From assembly GCF_007830515.1 (NCBI RefSeq), contig NZ_VLKT01000002.1:117155-181154 (forward strand): a DNA stretch of 64,000 bases, in the 5' to 3' direction. The position numbers and the translations under genes are program-made. The notes below the pieces were generated by a model, which had not been told where the DNA came from, did not search any database, and worked only from the letters and a program-made list of their open reading frames with translations. Position 1 is the first letter of the stretch. Each line of letters opens with the position of its first letter. Of this stretch, positions 9,784 through 17,734 are shown piece after piece. The stretch comes from Mesorhizobium tianshanense (GTDB lineage: Bacteria > Pseudomonadota > Alphaproteobacteria > Rhizobiales > Rhizobiaceae).

Positions 9784-11619
9784 TCAGTCCGCAGATTCGG
9801 ATTTATGCAGCACGCCGGCAGTCTCTTCGTTGAGCGCCTGGCCGGTGCGGCGTGGCGGGGTGAGCGGTGTCGGGATGGGCGTGCCGATGTTGCCCTTGAG
9901 GAAGCGTTGTCCGGCGCGAATGCCTTCGGCAAGCTGCATTTCGAAGCGGGCAGTGTCGCGGCGACGGACGTCCTCGATCACTTCGGCGACCTCTTCCGGG
10001 TCGATGCCCAGGGCTTCGAGGGTGGAACCGCCGAAAACGAGGGCTGATTCGAAGGTTTCCCGAAGCTGGAAATCGACGCCCGCACGAATCAATTGCAGCG
10101 CGGTGCCGCGATCGAAGGCTCTTGCCAGCACCGTGAGCAAGGGGAACTCTCCCTTGATGAGTTCGGCGATGCGGATGGCGACATCAGCCTTGTCGACGCA
10201 TATCAGCACGGCGCGCGCGCGGCCGGCACCCGCGGCATGGAGAATGTCCAGCCGCGTGCCGTCGCCATAGTAGACCTTGAAGCCGAAATCGGCGGCCGCC
10301 TGGATCATTTCGACGTCATTGTCGATGATCGAGACGTCGATCCCACGCAACAGCAGCGGTTGGCTGGCGATCTGGCCGAACCGACCGAAACCGATGATCA
10401 GGACGCTGCCGGAAAGGCCATCGGCGATGTCGACGCCTTCGAGCGACTGCTCGTCGCGCGGGGTCAGATATCGCAGCGCTACGATCGCCAGCGGCGTCAG
10501 CACCATGGAGATGATGACGATCGCCGTCAGGGTCGCATTGGCCTGGCTGTCGATGATGCCGACCGCCGCTGCCGCGGAATAGAGAACGAAGGCAAATTCG
10601 CCGCCTTGCGCCATGAAGACGGCGCGCTCGAGCGCTTCGCGGTGACCGGTCTTGAGGATGCGGGCAACGAGATAGATGCCAATCGCCTTTATCACCATGT
10701 AGGCTACGACGTAGACGGCGACAAGCTGCCAGTTCTCGACGACCACATGCAGGTCGAGTGACATGCCGACCGCAAGGAAGAACAGCCCAAGCAGGACACC
10801 GCGGAACGGTTCGACGTCGGCCTCCAGTTGATGGCGGAAAGTGGATTCCGACAACAGCACGCCAGCCAGGAAAGCACCCATCGCCATCGACAGGCCGCTG
10901 AGCTGCATGGCAAGCGCCGATCCCAGAACCACCAGAAGGGCGGCCGCGGTCATCACCTCGCGGGCGCGGGCATCCGCCAGGATGCGAAAGAACGGATTGA
11001 GCAGATAACGCCCGGCAACCACCAGCCCGACGATGGCCGCAAGGCCGATGCCCACTTCCGTCAACCGGTCCGACAGGCTCATGTCGCCACCGCCCGGCGC
11101 CAGGAAGGCGATGAGGGCCAGCAGCGGGACGATCGCCAGATCCTCGAGCAGCAGGATGGAGACGATGCGCTGGCCTTTGGGCGCTGCAATCTCGCCGCGT
11201 TCTTCCAGAAGCTGCATGACGATCGCCGTCGAGGTCAGCACGAAGCCGGCGCCGGCGACGAAGGATTGGGAGACCGGAAAACCTCCCGCCAGTCCGACGC
11301 CCGTCAGCAACAGCGCGCACACGCCGACCTGCAATGCCCCAAGGCCAAAGATCTCTCGCCTGAGGCCCCATAGCCGCGACGGCTGCATCTCCAACCCGAT
11401 GATGAACAGGAACATGACGACGCCGAGCTCGGCGACATGAAGAATGGCTTCCGATTCGGAGAAGATGCCGATGCCGAACGGGCCGATCACCACGCCGGCC
11501 GCCAGATAGCCAAGGATGGAGCCGAGCCCCATGCGCTTGAAGATCGGCACGGCGACAACACCTGCGGCGAGCAGCGCCACCACGTGGATAAGATCGCTGC
11601 CCGCTGCCTCTGCCGCCAT
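9784..11619 (-). CDS. Monovalent cation:proton antiporter, CPA2 (KefB/KefC-like) with RCK domain
   Basis: The protein has 611 residues from the ATG at 11619. The first two thirds hold about 12 membrane segments of the Na/H exchanger fold (for example GSILGYLAAGVVIGPFG and ELGVVMFLFIIGLEM). A cytosolic TrkA-N/RCK domain follows, with the nucleotide-binding GFGRFGQIASQ and an acidic residue ending strand 2 (IDND). KefB/KefC systems release K+ in exchange for H+ under electrophile stress, and the RCK domain gates transport. Upstream in-frame starts at 11685 and beyond add only a low-complexity KQRSLKK region. No KefF/KefG ancillary gene is adjacent. Confidence 0.87.
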   Translation of the reverse strand: MAAEAAGSDLIHVVALLAAGVVAVPIFKRMGLGSILGYLAAGVVIGPFGIGIFSESEAILHVAELGVVMFLFIIGLEMQPSRLWGLRREIFGLGALQVGVCALLLTGVGLAGGFPVSQSFVAGAGFVLTSTAIVMQLLEERGEIAAPKGQRIVSILLLEDLAIVPLLALIAFLAPGGGDMSLSDRLTEVGIGLAAIVGLVVAGRYLLNPFFRILADARAREVMTAAALLVVLGSALAMQLSGLSMAMGAFLAGVLLSESTFRHQLEADVEPFRGVLLGLFFLAVGMSLDLHVVVENWQLVAVYVVAYMVIKAIGIYLVARILKTGHREALERAVFMAQGGEFAFVLYSAAAAVGIIDSQANATLTAIVIISMVLTPLAIVALRYLTPRDEQSLEGVDIADGLSGSVLIIGFGRFGQIASQPLLLRGIDVSIIDNDVEMIQAAADFGFKVYYGDGTRLDILHAAGAGRARAVLICVDKADVAIRIAELIKGEFPLLTVLARAFDRGTALQLIRAGVDFQLRETFESALVFGGSTLEALGIDPEEVAEVIEDVRRRDTARFEMQLAEGIRAGQRFLKGNIGTPIPTPLTPPRRTGQALNEETAGVLHKSESAD

Positions 11620-11876
11620 GCCTGCCGTTCCGTTCTTTTTTAGGGACCGTTGCTTTAGGGACCGCTGCACGTGCTGCGGCATCGAGCGGCCAAGATAGGG
11701 GCTTCGGCGGAGATCGAACAGTCCGAATCCGGAAACTGATGCGGCAGTGTTGCAGGCGCGCCGCACAGCTTCATGCACCAGCCGCATGGCGGCGGCCGAA
11801 GCCTGCAAGGCCTACGATGAGCTGACTGCCGCCATCAAGAGCGGAGCATCGAAAAGCGGTGGCCGTTGGAGGCCGC

Positions 11877-12431
11877 TCAGTTCGGCGCGATGGAGCCGAC
11901 TTGGAGCGTATCGATCCGCTTCAGCTTCATGCCGATGACCGGCACCAATTGCTGGTCGACGCGCACCGCAACCGTCACCGTCATCGAATTGTCGTTGGGG
12001 ACAAGAGCTTGCATGACGCCGCGCAACTGGTTGCGGTTGATGGTGAAGACGACCTTGTTGGCGTTGACCACGTTGCCGCCGACGATGTCGAGACCGGAAC
12101 CGGCGGCACCGCCCATGAAGCTGCCCCTGTAGCCCTCACGGCCCTTGTGCTGGATCGTCGCCGACATCTGCTGGGTGAACATGCCGACCCGACAACCGCC
12201 GTCGAGCGACATGCCGATCTTGCCGTCAGGCGTCGAACCGGTGAAATTGCAGGTGAATTTCGTGCCCTTGTATTTGCCGGCGACGATTTCCCCCGGGCCG
12301 ACCCATTTGCCTTCCACCGATTGAAAGAACTTCTTGTCCCGTTCCGCTGCAAAGGTCTTTTCGACCAGGCCGGCAGTTGTTGAAACCACGACCGCCATGG
12401 GCAGGACGCTGGACAAGATCACGCTTTTCAT
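11877..12431 (-). CDS. Secreted hypothetical protein
   Basis: This 184-residue protein starts at ATG 12431 with a signal-like N-terminus (MKSVILSSVLPMAVVVSTTAG). The rest is rich in beta-prone segments: FFQSVEGKWVGPGEIVAGKY, a KFTCNFTG block with one cysteine and another Cys in DGGCRVG, which could form a disulfide. This suggests a small periplasmic beta-barrel or lipocalin-like protein that is conserved in rhizobia. I do not recognise a function. It is transcribed away from a family A repeat that lies just upstream. Confidence 0.7.
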   Translation of the reverse strand: MKSVILSSVLPMAVVVSTTAGLVEKTFAAERDKKFFQSVEGKWVGPGEIVAGKYKGTKFTCNFTGSTPDGKIGMSLDGGCRVGMFTQQMSATIQHKGREGYRGSFMGGAAGSGLDIVGGNVVNANKVVFTINRNQLRGVMQALVPNDNSMTVTVAVRVDQQLVPVIGMKLKRIDTLQVGSIAPN

Positions 12432-12511
12432 CGACGACACCCGGCAACAAAGAGACTGGTTTGGAACCCGTCCGACCATGAACAAGATTGGTTAATGCTT
12501 CGTCACCGCCA

Positions 12512-12602
12512 GCGCATGACCCCGGAAATCGGAATTGATTTGTGCCGAGAATCAGAGTGCTGCAGCGTCCTTTGCGCGCCCACCGGCACGCGTGCGCCGT
12601 AG
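12512..12602 (+). repeat. Dispersed intergenic repeat, family A copy 2
   Basis: GCGCATGACCCCGGAAATCGGAATTGATT, then AGTGCTGCAGCGTCCTTTGC and an ending GCGCCGTAG, align with the copies at 52191, 52590 and 3690 (inverted). It fills the gap between the start of the secreted protein gene and the end of the YcjF-like gene. Confidence 0.75.
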
Positions 12603-12609
12603 GCAATTG

Positions 12610-13698
12610 TCAGGTATCGGAAATGGATGTTTCCTTCTGCTTTTTTGTTGCGAACGACGTCAGAGCAGACAGGAAATCGCCCATGCCGGGCCGTCTCGCT
12701 GCGTTGAAGGGCAGGGGCCTTGCGGTTTCCATCGCCGCAATGCCGATGCGCGCCGTCATCATGCCGTTGACGACGCCTTCGCCAAGCTTTGCCGAGAGCC
12801 GTGCGGCGAGGCCATGGCCGACGATCTGATGAACGAAACTGTCGCCGACGGCGATCGAGCCAGTCACCGCCAGATGGGCGAGAACGCTGCGCGCCAGCCG
12901 AAAGAATCCCAGCGTGCCCGGCCGGCCGCCATAGAGTTCCGACAGGCGGCGAATCAGCCGGCCGGCTTCGAACACGACATAGGCGACGTCGACCAAAGCG
13001 CGAGGGCTGACCGCCGTCACCAGCGACACACGCTTTGCCGCTTCGAGGATCATCACCTTGGCGCGCGCATCGAGGGGGCCGAGGATTTCGGTCTCGGCCA
13101 GACGCACCAGATTGCCGCTGTCGATGATCTCGTCGCGCAATTCAGCCAGCGAGCGTCTGCCCGCCGCGGTCTCGGGCTTGGCCGCGACAAAGGCGGAGAG
13201 TTCGTCGACCACGGCCCGTGCGGCTTTTGGGTCGTCGCGGGCGATGGCGTCGAGTGCCCGTTTCTGCAGCTTCTCGACCTCGGCGAGGCGGGTGATCGCC
13301 AGGACCTCGCGGACAAGGATGACCAGAAGCGCCAGCACCGCGATCACGGCCATCGCCGCTGCCAGCCAGCCCAGCCATTCGGAGCGCGCGAACAGATCGC
13401 GAATCAGCTGGTCGGTCCAAAGGCCAACTGCCAGCGAAACCAGAACGCCCAGCGCGCCGAAAAGCAGGGTGCCTGATATCGAACGCTTCTGCGGCGCGGT
13501 CGCCGGCGGCGGTTCGGCGGCGACGAGGTCGGGCTCGTCGAACACGTCGATCTCGTCGGGCACGACGACCGAGACTTCCGCCTTCACCGCGCGTGGCTTT
13601 CGCGCCGACGGGGCGTCGGGCTGGGGCCGGGCTGCCTGTTCCTTTGGCGGGACTTCCGGCTCGATGCGAAATGCTGCCGGCTTGCGGGGCGCGGTCAT
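12610..13698 (-). CDS. YcjF/UPF0283 family membrane protein (TIGR01620)
   Basis: This 362-residue protein has a Pro/Ala/Lys-rich cytosolic N-terminus (about 1-70), two closely spaced membrane segments (near SGTLLFGALGVLVSLAVGL and WLAAAMAVIAVLALLVILV), and a C-terminal DUF697-like domain with glycine-rich helices. This is the UPF0283/YcjF layout. Its ATG overlaps the stop of the ycjX-like gene by 4 bases, and the YcjX-YcjF pair is conserved across proteobacteria. The function is unknown; in enterobacteria the pair is linked to envelope stress (phage-shock-associated) regulons. Confidence 0.87.
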   Translation of the reverse strand: MTAPRKPAAFRIEPEVPPKEQAARPQPDAPSARKPRAVKAEVSVVVPDEIDVFDEPDLVAAEPPPATAPQKRSISGTLLFGALGVLVSLAVGLWTDQLIRDLFARSEWLGWLAAAMAVIAVLALLVILVREVLAITRLAEVEKLQKRALDAIARDDPKAARAVVDELSAFVAAKPETAAGRRSLAELRDEIIDSGNLVRLAETEILGPLDARAKVMILEAAKRVSLVTAVSPRALVDVAYVVFEAGRLIRRLSELYGGRPGTLGFFRLARSVLAHLAVTGSIAVGDSFVHQIVGHGLAARLSAKLGEGVVNGMMTARIGIAAMETARPLPFNAARRPGMGDFLSALTSFATKKQKETSISDT

Positions 13699-15173
13699 GC
13701 CACATGATCTCCGATCAGGAACTGCAGGGCGCGGTCGAGCCTGATATGCGGCAGCGACAGCGTGACGCCTTCAGCGGTGCGTTCGAGTTTTGGTGGGCGA
13801 AAACGCACGAAGCGGATCGCCGGATCTTCATTGCTTTGGCGATGGTCCGGCCCGGAAACGTCGAACACTGCATCAATTTTCTCCGGTAAATCACCGGGAA
13901 ATATGGCTGTTTCGTTTTTTCCATCAAATGTTTCGCTGTTGATCCTTTCACCTTTCAACGGTGTGCCGATGATGACCGGCAGCGTTTCACGGCCTTGCTT
14001 GACCGTGCCTTCCCGAGTCGCGCGCACGGCCGCCAGGGCGACCACGTCGACATCGGCGCCGGTGAAATTCGCCCGCGCCACGGCACGGTCGGCAAGCCGC
14101 CGCACGATCGCCTGCAGCCGGTCGTGGCTTTCGTGATGCAGATGGTCCGCCTTCGCCGCCGCCACCAATATGCGGTCGATGCGCCTTGAAAAAAAGTCTG
14201 TCAGGAAATTGCCACGGCCGGGGCGGAAACAGGCGAGGATTTCAGTCACCGCACGTTCGAGATCGGCCATCGCGCCGGGGCCTGCGTTCAAGGCCTGCAG
14301 GGCGTCGATCAGCACGATCTGACGGTCGAGGCGTGTGATGTGTTCGCGGAAGAACGGCTTTACGACATGCGTCCTGTAGGCCTCGTAGCGCCGCTCCATC
14401 ATCGCCTGAAGCGACCCGGAACGCGCCCGCCGCTCACTCAGGCCCGGCAAGGGCGCGAAGGTCAGCGCCGGCGAGCCCTCAAGATCGCCGGGCATCAGGA
14501 AACGGCCGGGCGGCAAGGTCGAAAGCGCCCGCTCATCGAGCTTGCATGCCTTGAGATAGGCGGCGAAGCTCTCGGCGAGGCGGCGCGCCGTCATCTCGTC
14601 GGCGTCCGCATTCGGGTCGACTGCGGCGGAGAGCGCGCGCCATTCCTGCGAAAGGTCGACGCGCACCGGCAGCACGGCCATGTCGAAGGCTTCGCGTGAG
14701 AAATCGGCATAGGATTTGCCGAGCAGCGGCAGGTCGAGCAGCCATTCGCCGGGATAGTCGACGATGTCGACCGACAATCTGCCTGATGAAAACATGCGGC
14801 TCCAGCCGGAGGCCGATTCATATTCGATGGTGAGCCTCAGTTCGGAAATGGCACGTGTCGAATCCGGCCAGAGGCGGTCGTTGACCAGTGCCGCGACGTG
14901 ATCCTCGTACTGAAATCGCGGTACGGCGTCATCCGGCTGCTCTTCGAGAAAGGCGCGGGCGATGCGTCCCGATTTCTGCGCCTCGAACAGCGGCAAACGC
15001 CCGCCATGGATCAGATTGTGGACAAAGGCCGATATGAAAACCGTCTTGCCTGCGCGGGAAAGGCCGGTAACACCCAGTCGCAGCGATGGCGAGAAAAGCC
15101 CTGTAGCGCGCCCCGACAGCGTATCCAGGGCAATCTTCGCCTCGTCGGTGAAAGTGGTCAGCGATGATGCCAA
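13695..15173 (-). CDS. YcjX-like P-loop NTPase (DUF463)
   Basis: This 492-residue cytosolic protein has the YcjX family P-loop near the N-terminus (GVTGLSRAGKTVFISAF, residues about 33-49) and a downstream IVDYPGEWLLDLPLL that matches a G3-like switch (DxPGEW). YcjX proteins are predicted GTP-binding ATPase-like proteins of unknown substrate that act with YcjF. The start at 15173 is followed directly by the conserved N-terminus. An unusual 26-bp inverted repeat (15220-15292) lies just upstream, where the promoter should be. Confidence 0.88.
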   Translation of the reverse strand: MASSLTTFTDEAKIALDTLSGRATGLFSPSLRLGVTGLSRAGKTVFISAFVHNLIHGGRLPLFEAQKSGRIARAFLEEQPDDAVPRFQYEDHVAALVNDRLWPDSTRAISELRLTIEYESASGWSRMFSSGRLSVDIVDYPGEWLLDLPLLGKSYADFSREAFDMAVLPVRVDLSQEWRALSAAVDPNADADEMTARRLAESFAAYLKACKLDERALSTLPPGRFLMPGDLEGSPALTFAPLPGLSERRARSGSLQAMMERRYEAYRTHVVKPFFREHITRLDRQIVLIDALQALNAGPGAMADLERAVTEILACFRPGRGNFLTDFFSRRIDRILVAAAKADHLHHESHDRLQAIVRRLADRAVARANFTGADVDVVALAAVRATREGTVKQGRETLPVIIGTPLKGERINSETFDGKNETAIFPGDLPEKIDAVFDVSGPDHRQSNEDPAIRFVRFRPPKLERTAEGVTLSLPHIRLDRALQFLIGDHVA

Positions 15174-15219
15174 ATCAATTCTCTCGGGGCTTCGTACGCT
15201 CCGATATAGACGCTGCCGC

Positions 15220-15292
15220 CTAGTGTGGCGAATCCGAAATTCGCTATACGTCGGAGCAGCTCAGTGAGCGAATTTCGGATTCGTCACACTAG
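15220..15292. repeat. Long inverted repeat, family B copy 1
   Basis: The arms at 15220-15245 and 15267-15292 are reverse complements over 26 bases with one mismatch, around a 21-base loop. The core GAATCCGAAATTCGC recurs, with the same loop length, at 17554-17618. A further CTAGTGTGG half element follows at 15306. It lies between sixA and ycjX. Confidence 0.85.
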
Positions 15293-15334
15293 CAAACAAT
15301 TGATTCTAGTGTGGTTTTTGGTTTGAAGTTGGCG

Positions 15335-15838
15335 TCAGAGATCGGCAGGTGTCAGGAAAGCTTCGAGATAGCCGGTGTCCTGCGCAGCATCGGCAAGACT
15401 GCCGGGAAACCGGACGACCGCAAGGCCGGAGGCCGGGAAGCCGTAGTTCAGCATTCCCCTGGCAGTCTCGTCGCCGTCGCCCGAAAGCGCAATGGCGAGA
15501 TCTTCTGTCATCGGGTTGTGGCCGATGACGAGCAGCGAGCCTGACCCGCCATTGCCGCGGATGAGGTTGAGATAGCTGGCGGCATCCTCGCTGTAGAGCA
15601 TGTCCAGGAACAGGACCCGGCCTGTATCGGTGTGGCCGGCCAGACCTTCCAGTGTTTGGCGCGCCCGTTTTGCGTTGGAGCAAAGGGTGAGGTCCGGAAT
15701 GTAGTCGCGGGCCCGCATGGCCGCGCCAATCGTTTCGGCGTCGGCTAGGCCGGATGCGTCGAGCGGACGATCGAAATCGCGCATGCCCGGCAGGGCCCAT
15801 CCAGCCTTCGCATGCCTCAGCAGATAAAGCTTGCTCAC
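15335..15838 (-). CDS. Histidine phosphatase family protein, SixA-like
   Basis: This small protein of the RHG phosphatase superfamily has 167 residues from a GTG at 15838. The catalytic motif is YLLRHAKA at the N-terminus, and the second histidine is in VIGHNPM. SixA-type proteins dephosphorylate HPt phosphohistidine (ArcB in E. coli). The GTG at 15838 is chosen because GAGGGG lies just upstream and the RHG fold begins at once; another GTG at 15862 adds eight residues with no ribosome site. An HPt protein is encoded at 2815, but a link between the two is speculative. Confidence 0.87.
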   Translation of the reverse strand: MSKLYLLRHAKAGWALPGMRDFDRPLDASGLADAETIGAAMRARDYIPDLTLCSNAKRARQTLEGLAGHTDTGRVLFLDMLYSEDAASYLNLIRGNGGSGSLLVIGHNPMTEDLAIALSGDGDETARGMLNYGFPASGLAVVRFPGSLADAAQDTGYLEAFLTPADL

Positions 15839-16102
15839 CGGCCCCTCGCTTGTGCCAAACACCGAAACTCGTCAAAAGGCGCGGCAGGATTAGCCACGAG
15901 AAAGGCCTTGTGCACAATGGCCGGCACTCTTCAAGCTCCACGAATCATACACGAATTCGGTTATGCCCTTCACGCAAAAGACGTTGACCATATCCTTCGG
16001 CCCGACATTAACAATTGCGTGAAACTGTCACCGATTACGCTTGTGCAGCATTCGGTCCGCGAATATATAGGCGCCAAATTTGGGGCTGTTTGGGTGAGTC
16101 GA

Positions 16103-16519
16103 ATGAACGACATCGTTACCGCCGATTACGTACCCTCCGAAGACGAGCCGTTCATGAACGAGCGGCAGAAATCCTACTTTCGTTTGAAACTCGTCACTTG
16201 GAAGAACGACATACTGCGCGAAGCGCGCGAAACTCTCGAAATCCTTCAGCAAGAAAACGCCAACCATCCCGATCTCGCCGATCGCGCCTCTTCGGAAACC
16301 GACCGCGCCATCGAACTTCGCGCCCGCGATCGCCAGCGAAAACTCATTTCAAAGATCGATTCCGCGCTCCAGCGCCTCGACGAAGGCACTTACGGTTATT
16401 GTGAGGAAACCGGCGAGCCCATCGCGCTGAAGCGGCTCGATGCGCGTCCGATCGCGACCTTGTCGATCGAGGCGCAAGAGCGTCACGAGCGCCGCGAGAA
16501 GGTCTACCGCGACGACTGA
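16103..16519 (+). CDS. dksA: RNA polymerase-binding transcription factor DksA, zinc-finger-degenerate type
   Basis: DksA binds the RNA polymerase secondary channel and with ppGpp shifts transcription in the stringent response. The 138-residue protein has the N-terminal coiled coil and a C-terminal region TYGYCEETGEPIALKRLDAR. Aligned without gaps to the E. coli zinc ligands C-C-C-C it reads C100, T103, S121, A124, so only one cysteine remains. This C-T-S-A form is familiar from alphaproteobacterial DksA proteins. The ATG at 16103 is preferred over upstream in-frame starts because homology begins there. A terminator follows at 16562. Confidence 0.93.
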   Translation: MNDIVTADYVPSEDEPFMNERQKSYFRLKLVTWKNDILREARETLEILQQENANHPDLADRASSETDRAIELRARDRQRKLISKIDSALQRLDEGTYGYCEETGEPIALKRLDARPIATLSIEAQERHERREKVYRDD

Positions 16520-16561
16520 AGCATACGCTAAGCGTCTAAAATACAGCCTAGGAACTTTATC

Positions 16562-16584
16562 ATGGCCGGTTGCGGCCATTTTTT
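16562..16584 (+). terminator. Rho-independent terminator of dksA
   Basis: ATGGCC (16562-16567) pairs with GGCCAT (16574-16579) around a GGTTGC loop, followed by a run of T. It lies 42 bp after the dksA stop and ends before the convergent FliO-like gene. Confidence 0.8.
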
Positions 16585-16614
16585 GTTCGATTTTGTTGAC
16601 GGTTCGCCGGCCGA

Positions 16615-17361
16615 TTATCTTTTCTGGCTGGACAACTCGCCGAGAAGCTTCGTCATCTCGTCATCGAGAGACGGTGGCGTCTTTGCCGCCGGCTTGCTCA
16701 CCGGCCCGCTGGGGTGCGGGTCGTCGAACGAAACCTCGAGCTCCTTCATCAGCGTATCGTCAAGGGAATCCTGCATTGCCGGGGCATCCTGCCTTGCCGG
16801 CGATGGGACGTGTCGAACGGCATTGGCATTCACCGATCCGTAGGTTGGCATCGGCGTGATGGTCGCCGACAGACGGTTTTGCGGTGCCGGCTTCGGCGCT
16901 GGCGCCGGTGCCGTCTGATGGGGCCGGACGGGCGTTGGGGCTGCGCTTGCCGGCTGCGGAGGCGGTGCTTGCCTCACCGGCGCGGGGGCGGGTTGAGGTG
17001 CGCGCGGCCGGGGCGCCGGCTGATGGCCACCGGTATCTCCGGTCAGCGCAGGACGGCGCAGCGCCGACAGCCTGATGTCGCGTTCGACGACGACGTCGGT
17101 CGGGCCGCCGATCAGCAGCAGGTGCTCGATATCGTCACGGCGAACCAGCACCAACCGGCGGTGACTGTCGACAGCGGTGGCGTCCATGACGGCCAGCCGC
17201 GTCTTGCGGTTTCTGCCGCCGGCAACGAATGTCCCAAAGGTGAGACTGCGGATCAGCTTGATGATGAGGAGAATAACGACCAGAAGGACCAGCGCGACTA
17301 ACGTCCACAGGATCGCCGCGGCATAACCAGGACCCGCCCCGCTATCCAGCCACTGCAGCAT
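16615..17361 (-). CDS. FliO-like flagellar biosynthesis protein, orphan
   Basis: The protein has 248 residues. It has one N-terminal membrane helix (about 14-40, AAAILWTLVALVLLVVILLI) followed by a small FliO-type domain (TRLAVMDATAVDSHRRLVLV then RDDIEHLLLIGGPTDVVVE). A long Pro/Ala-rich tail comes next and then a conserved acidic C-terminus (DDEMTKLLGELSS). FliO helps assemble the FliP-FliQ-FliR export gate of the flagellar secretion apparatus. No other flagellar gene is nearby, so the FliO call rests on domain layout; it could be a FliO-family protein with another membrane role. It is divergent from cckA across a long inverted repeat. Confidence 0.65.
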   Translation of the reverse strand: MLQWLDSGAGPGYAAAILWTLVALVLLVVILLIIKLIRSLTFGTFVAGGRNRKTRLAVMDATAVDSHRRLVLVRRDDIEHLLLIGGPTDVVVERDIRLSALRRPALTGDTGGHQPAPRPRAPQPAPAPVRQAPPPQPASAAPTPVRPHQTAPAPAPKPAPQNRLSATITPMPTYGSVNANAVRHVPSPARQDAPAMQDSLDDTLMKELEVSFDDPHPSGPVSKPAAKTPPSLDDEMTKLLGELSSQKR

Positions 17362-17460
17362 TGGTGCCCCCAAAAACGGCTTTCGAAGAAGACGCGACAC
17401 TAGACCTTTGCGGCAGGCCACCGCAAGTTGCCTTTCACGCTTCGCGAACAGCTTGAACAC

Positions 17461-17618
17461 CAGTGTGGTGGGGATTTGAAGTTCCTGCGAATTGAGGGCG
17501 TCAGCGTTCCGGAGCTTCGAATCCACCACACCGGATTTTTCAGCAACTTGCTGGTGTGGTGAATCCGAAATTCGCTCCGCGCTGCACCAATGTGATGCGA
17601 ATTTCGGATTCACCACAC
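17461..17618. repeat. Long inverted repeat, family B copy 2
   Basis: The arms at 17554-17575 and 17597-17618 are perfect 22-base reverse complements around a 21-base loop. They share the GAATCCGAAATTCGC core with the copy at 15220. A second inverted pair lies left of it (CAGTGTGGTGG at 17461 against CCACCACACCGG ending near 17533). The element fills the divergent gap between the fliO-like gene and cckA (17362-17734); apart from it I see no other gene or RNA there. Confidence 0.85.
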
Positions 17619-17734
17619 GGCGAGCCGAACGGCGTCGTTTTTAGCGGACATTTGCCGCCAAGGCCTTTTCCAGGTCCTGAGAATATGATTCAACCGGGCA
17701 GGGGCAAGTACCGGAATTCACGAGCAGGGGGCAC

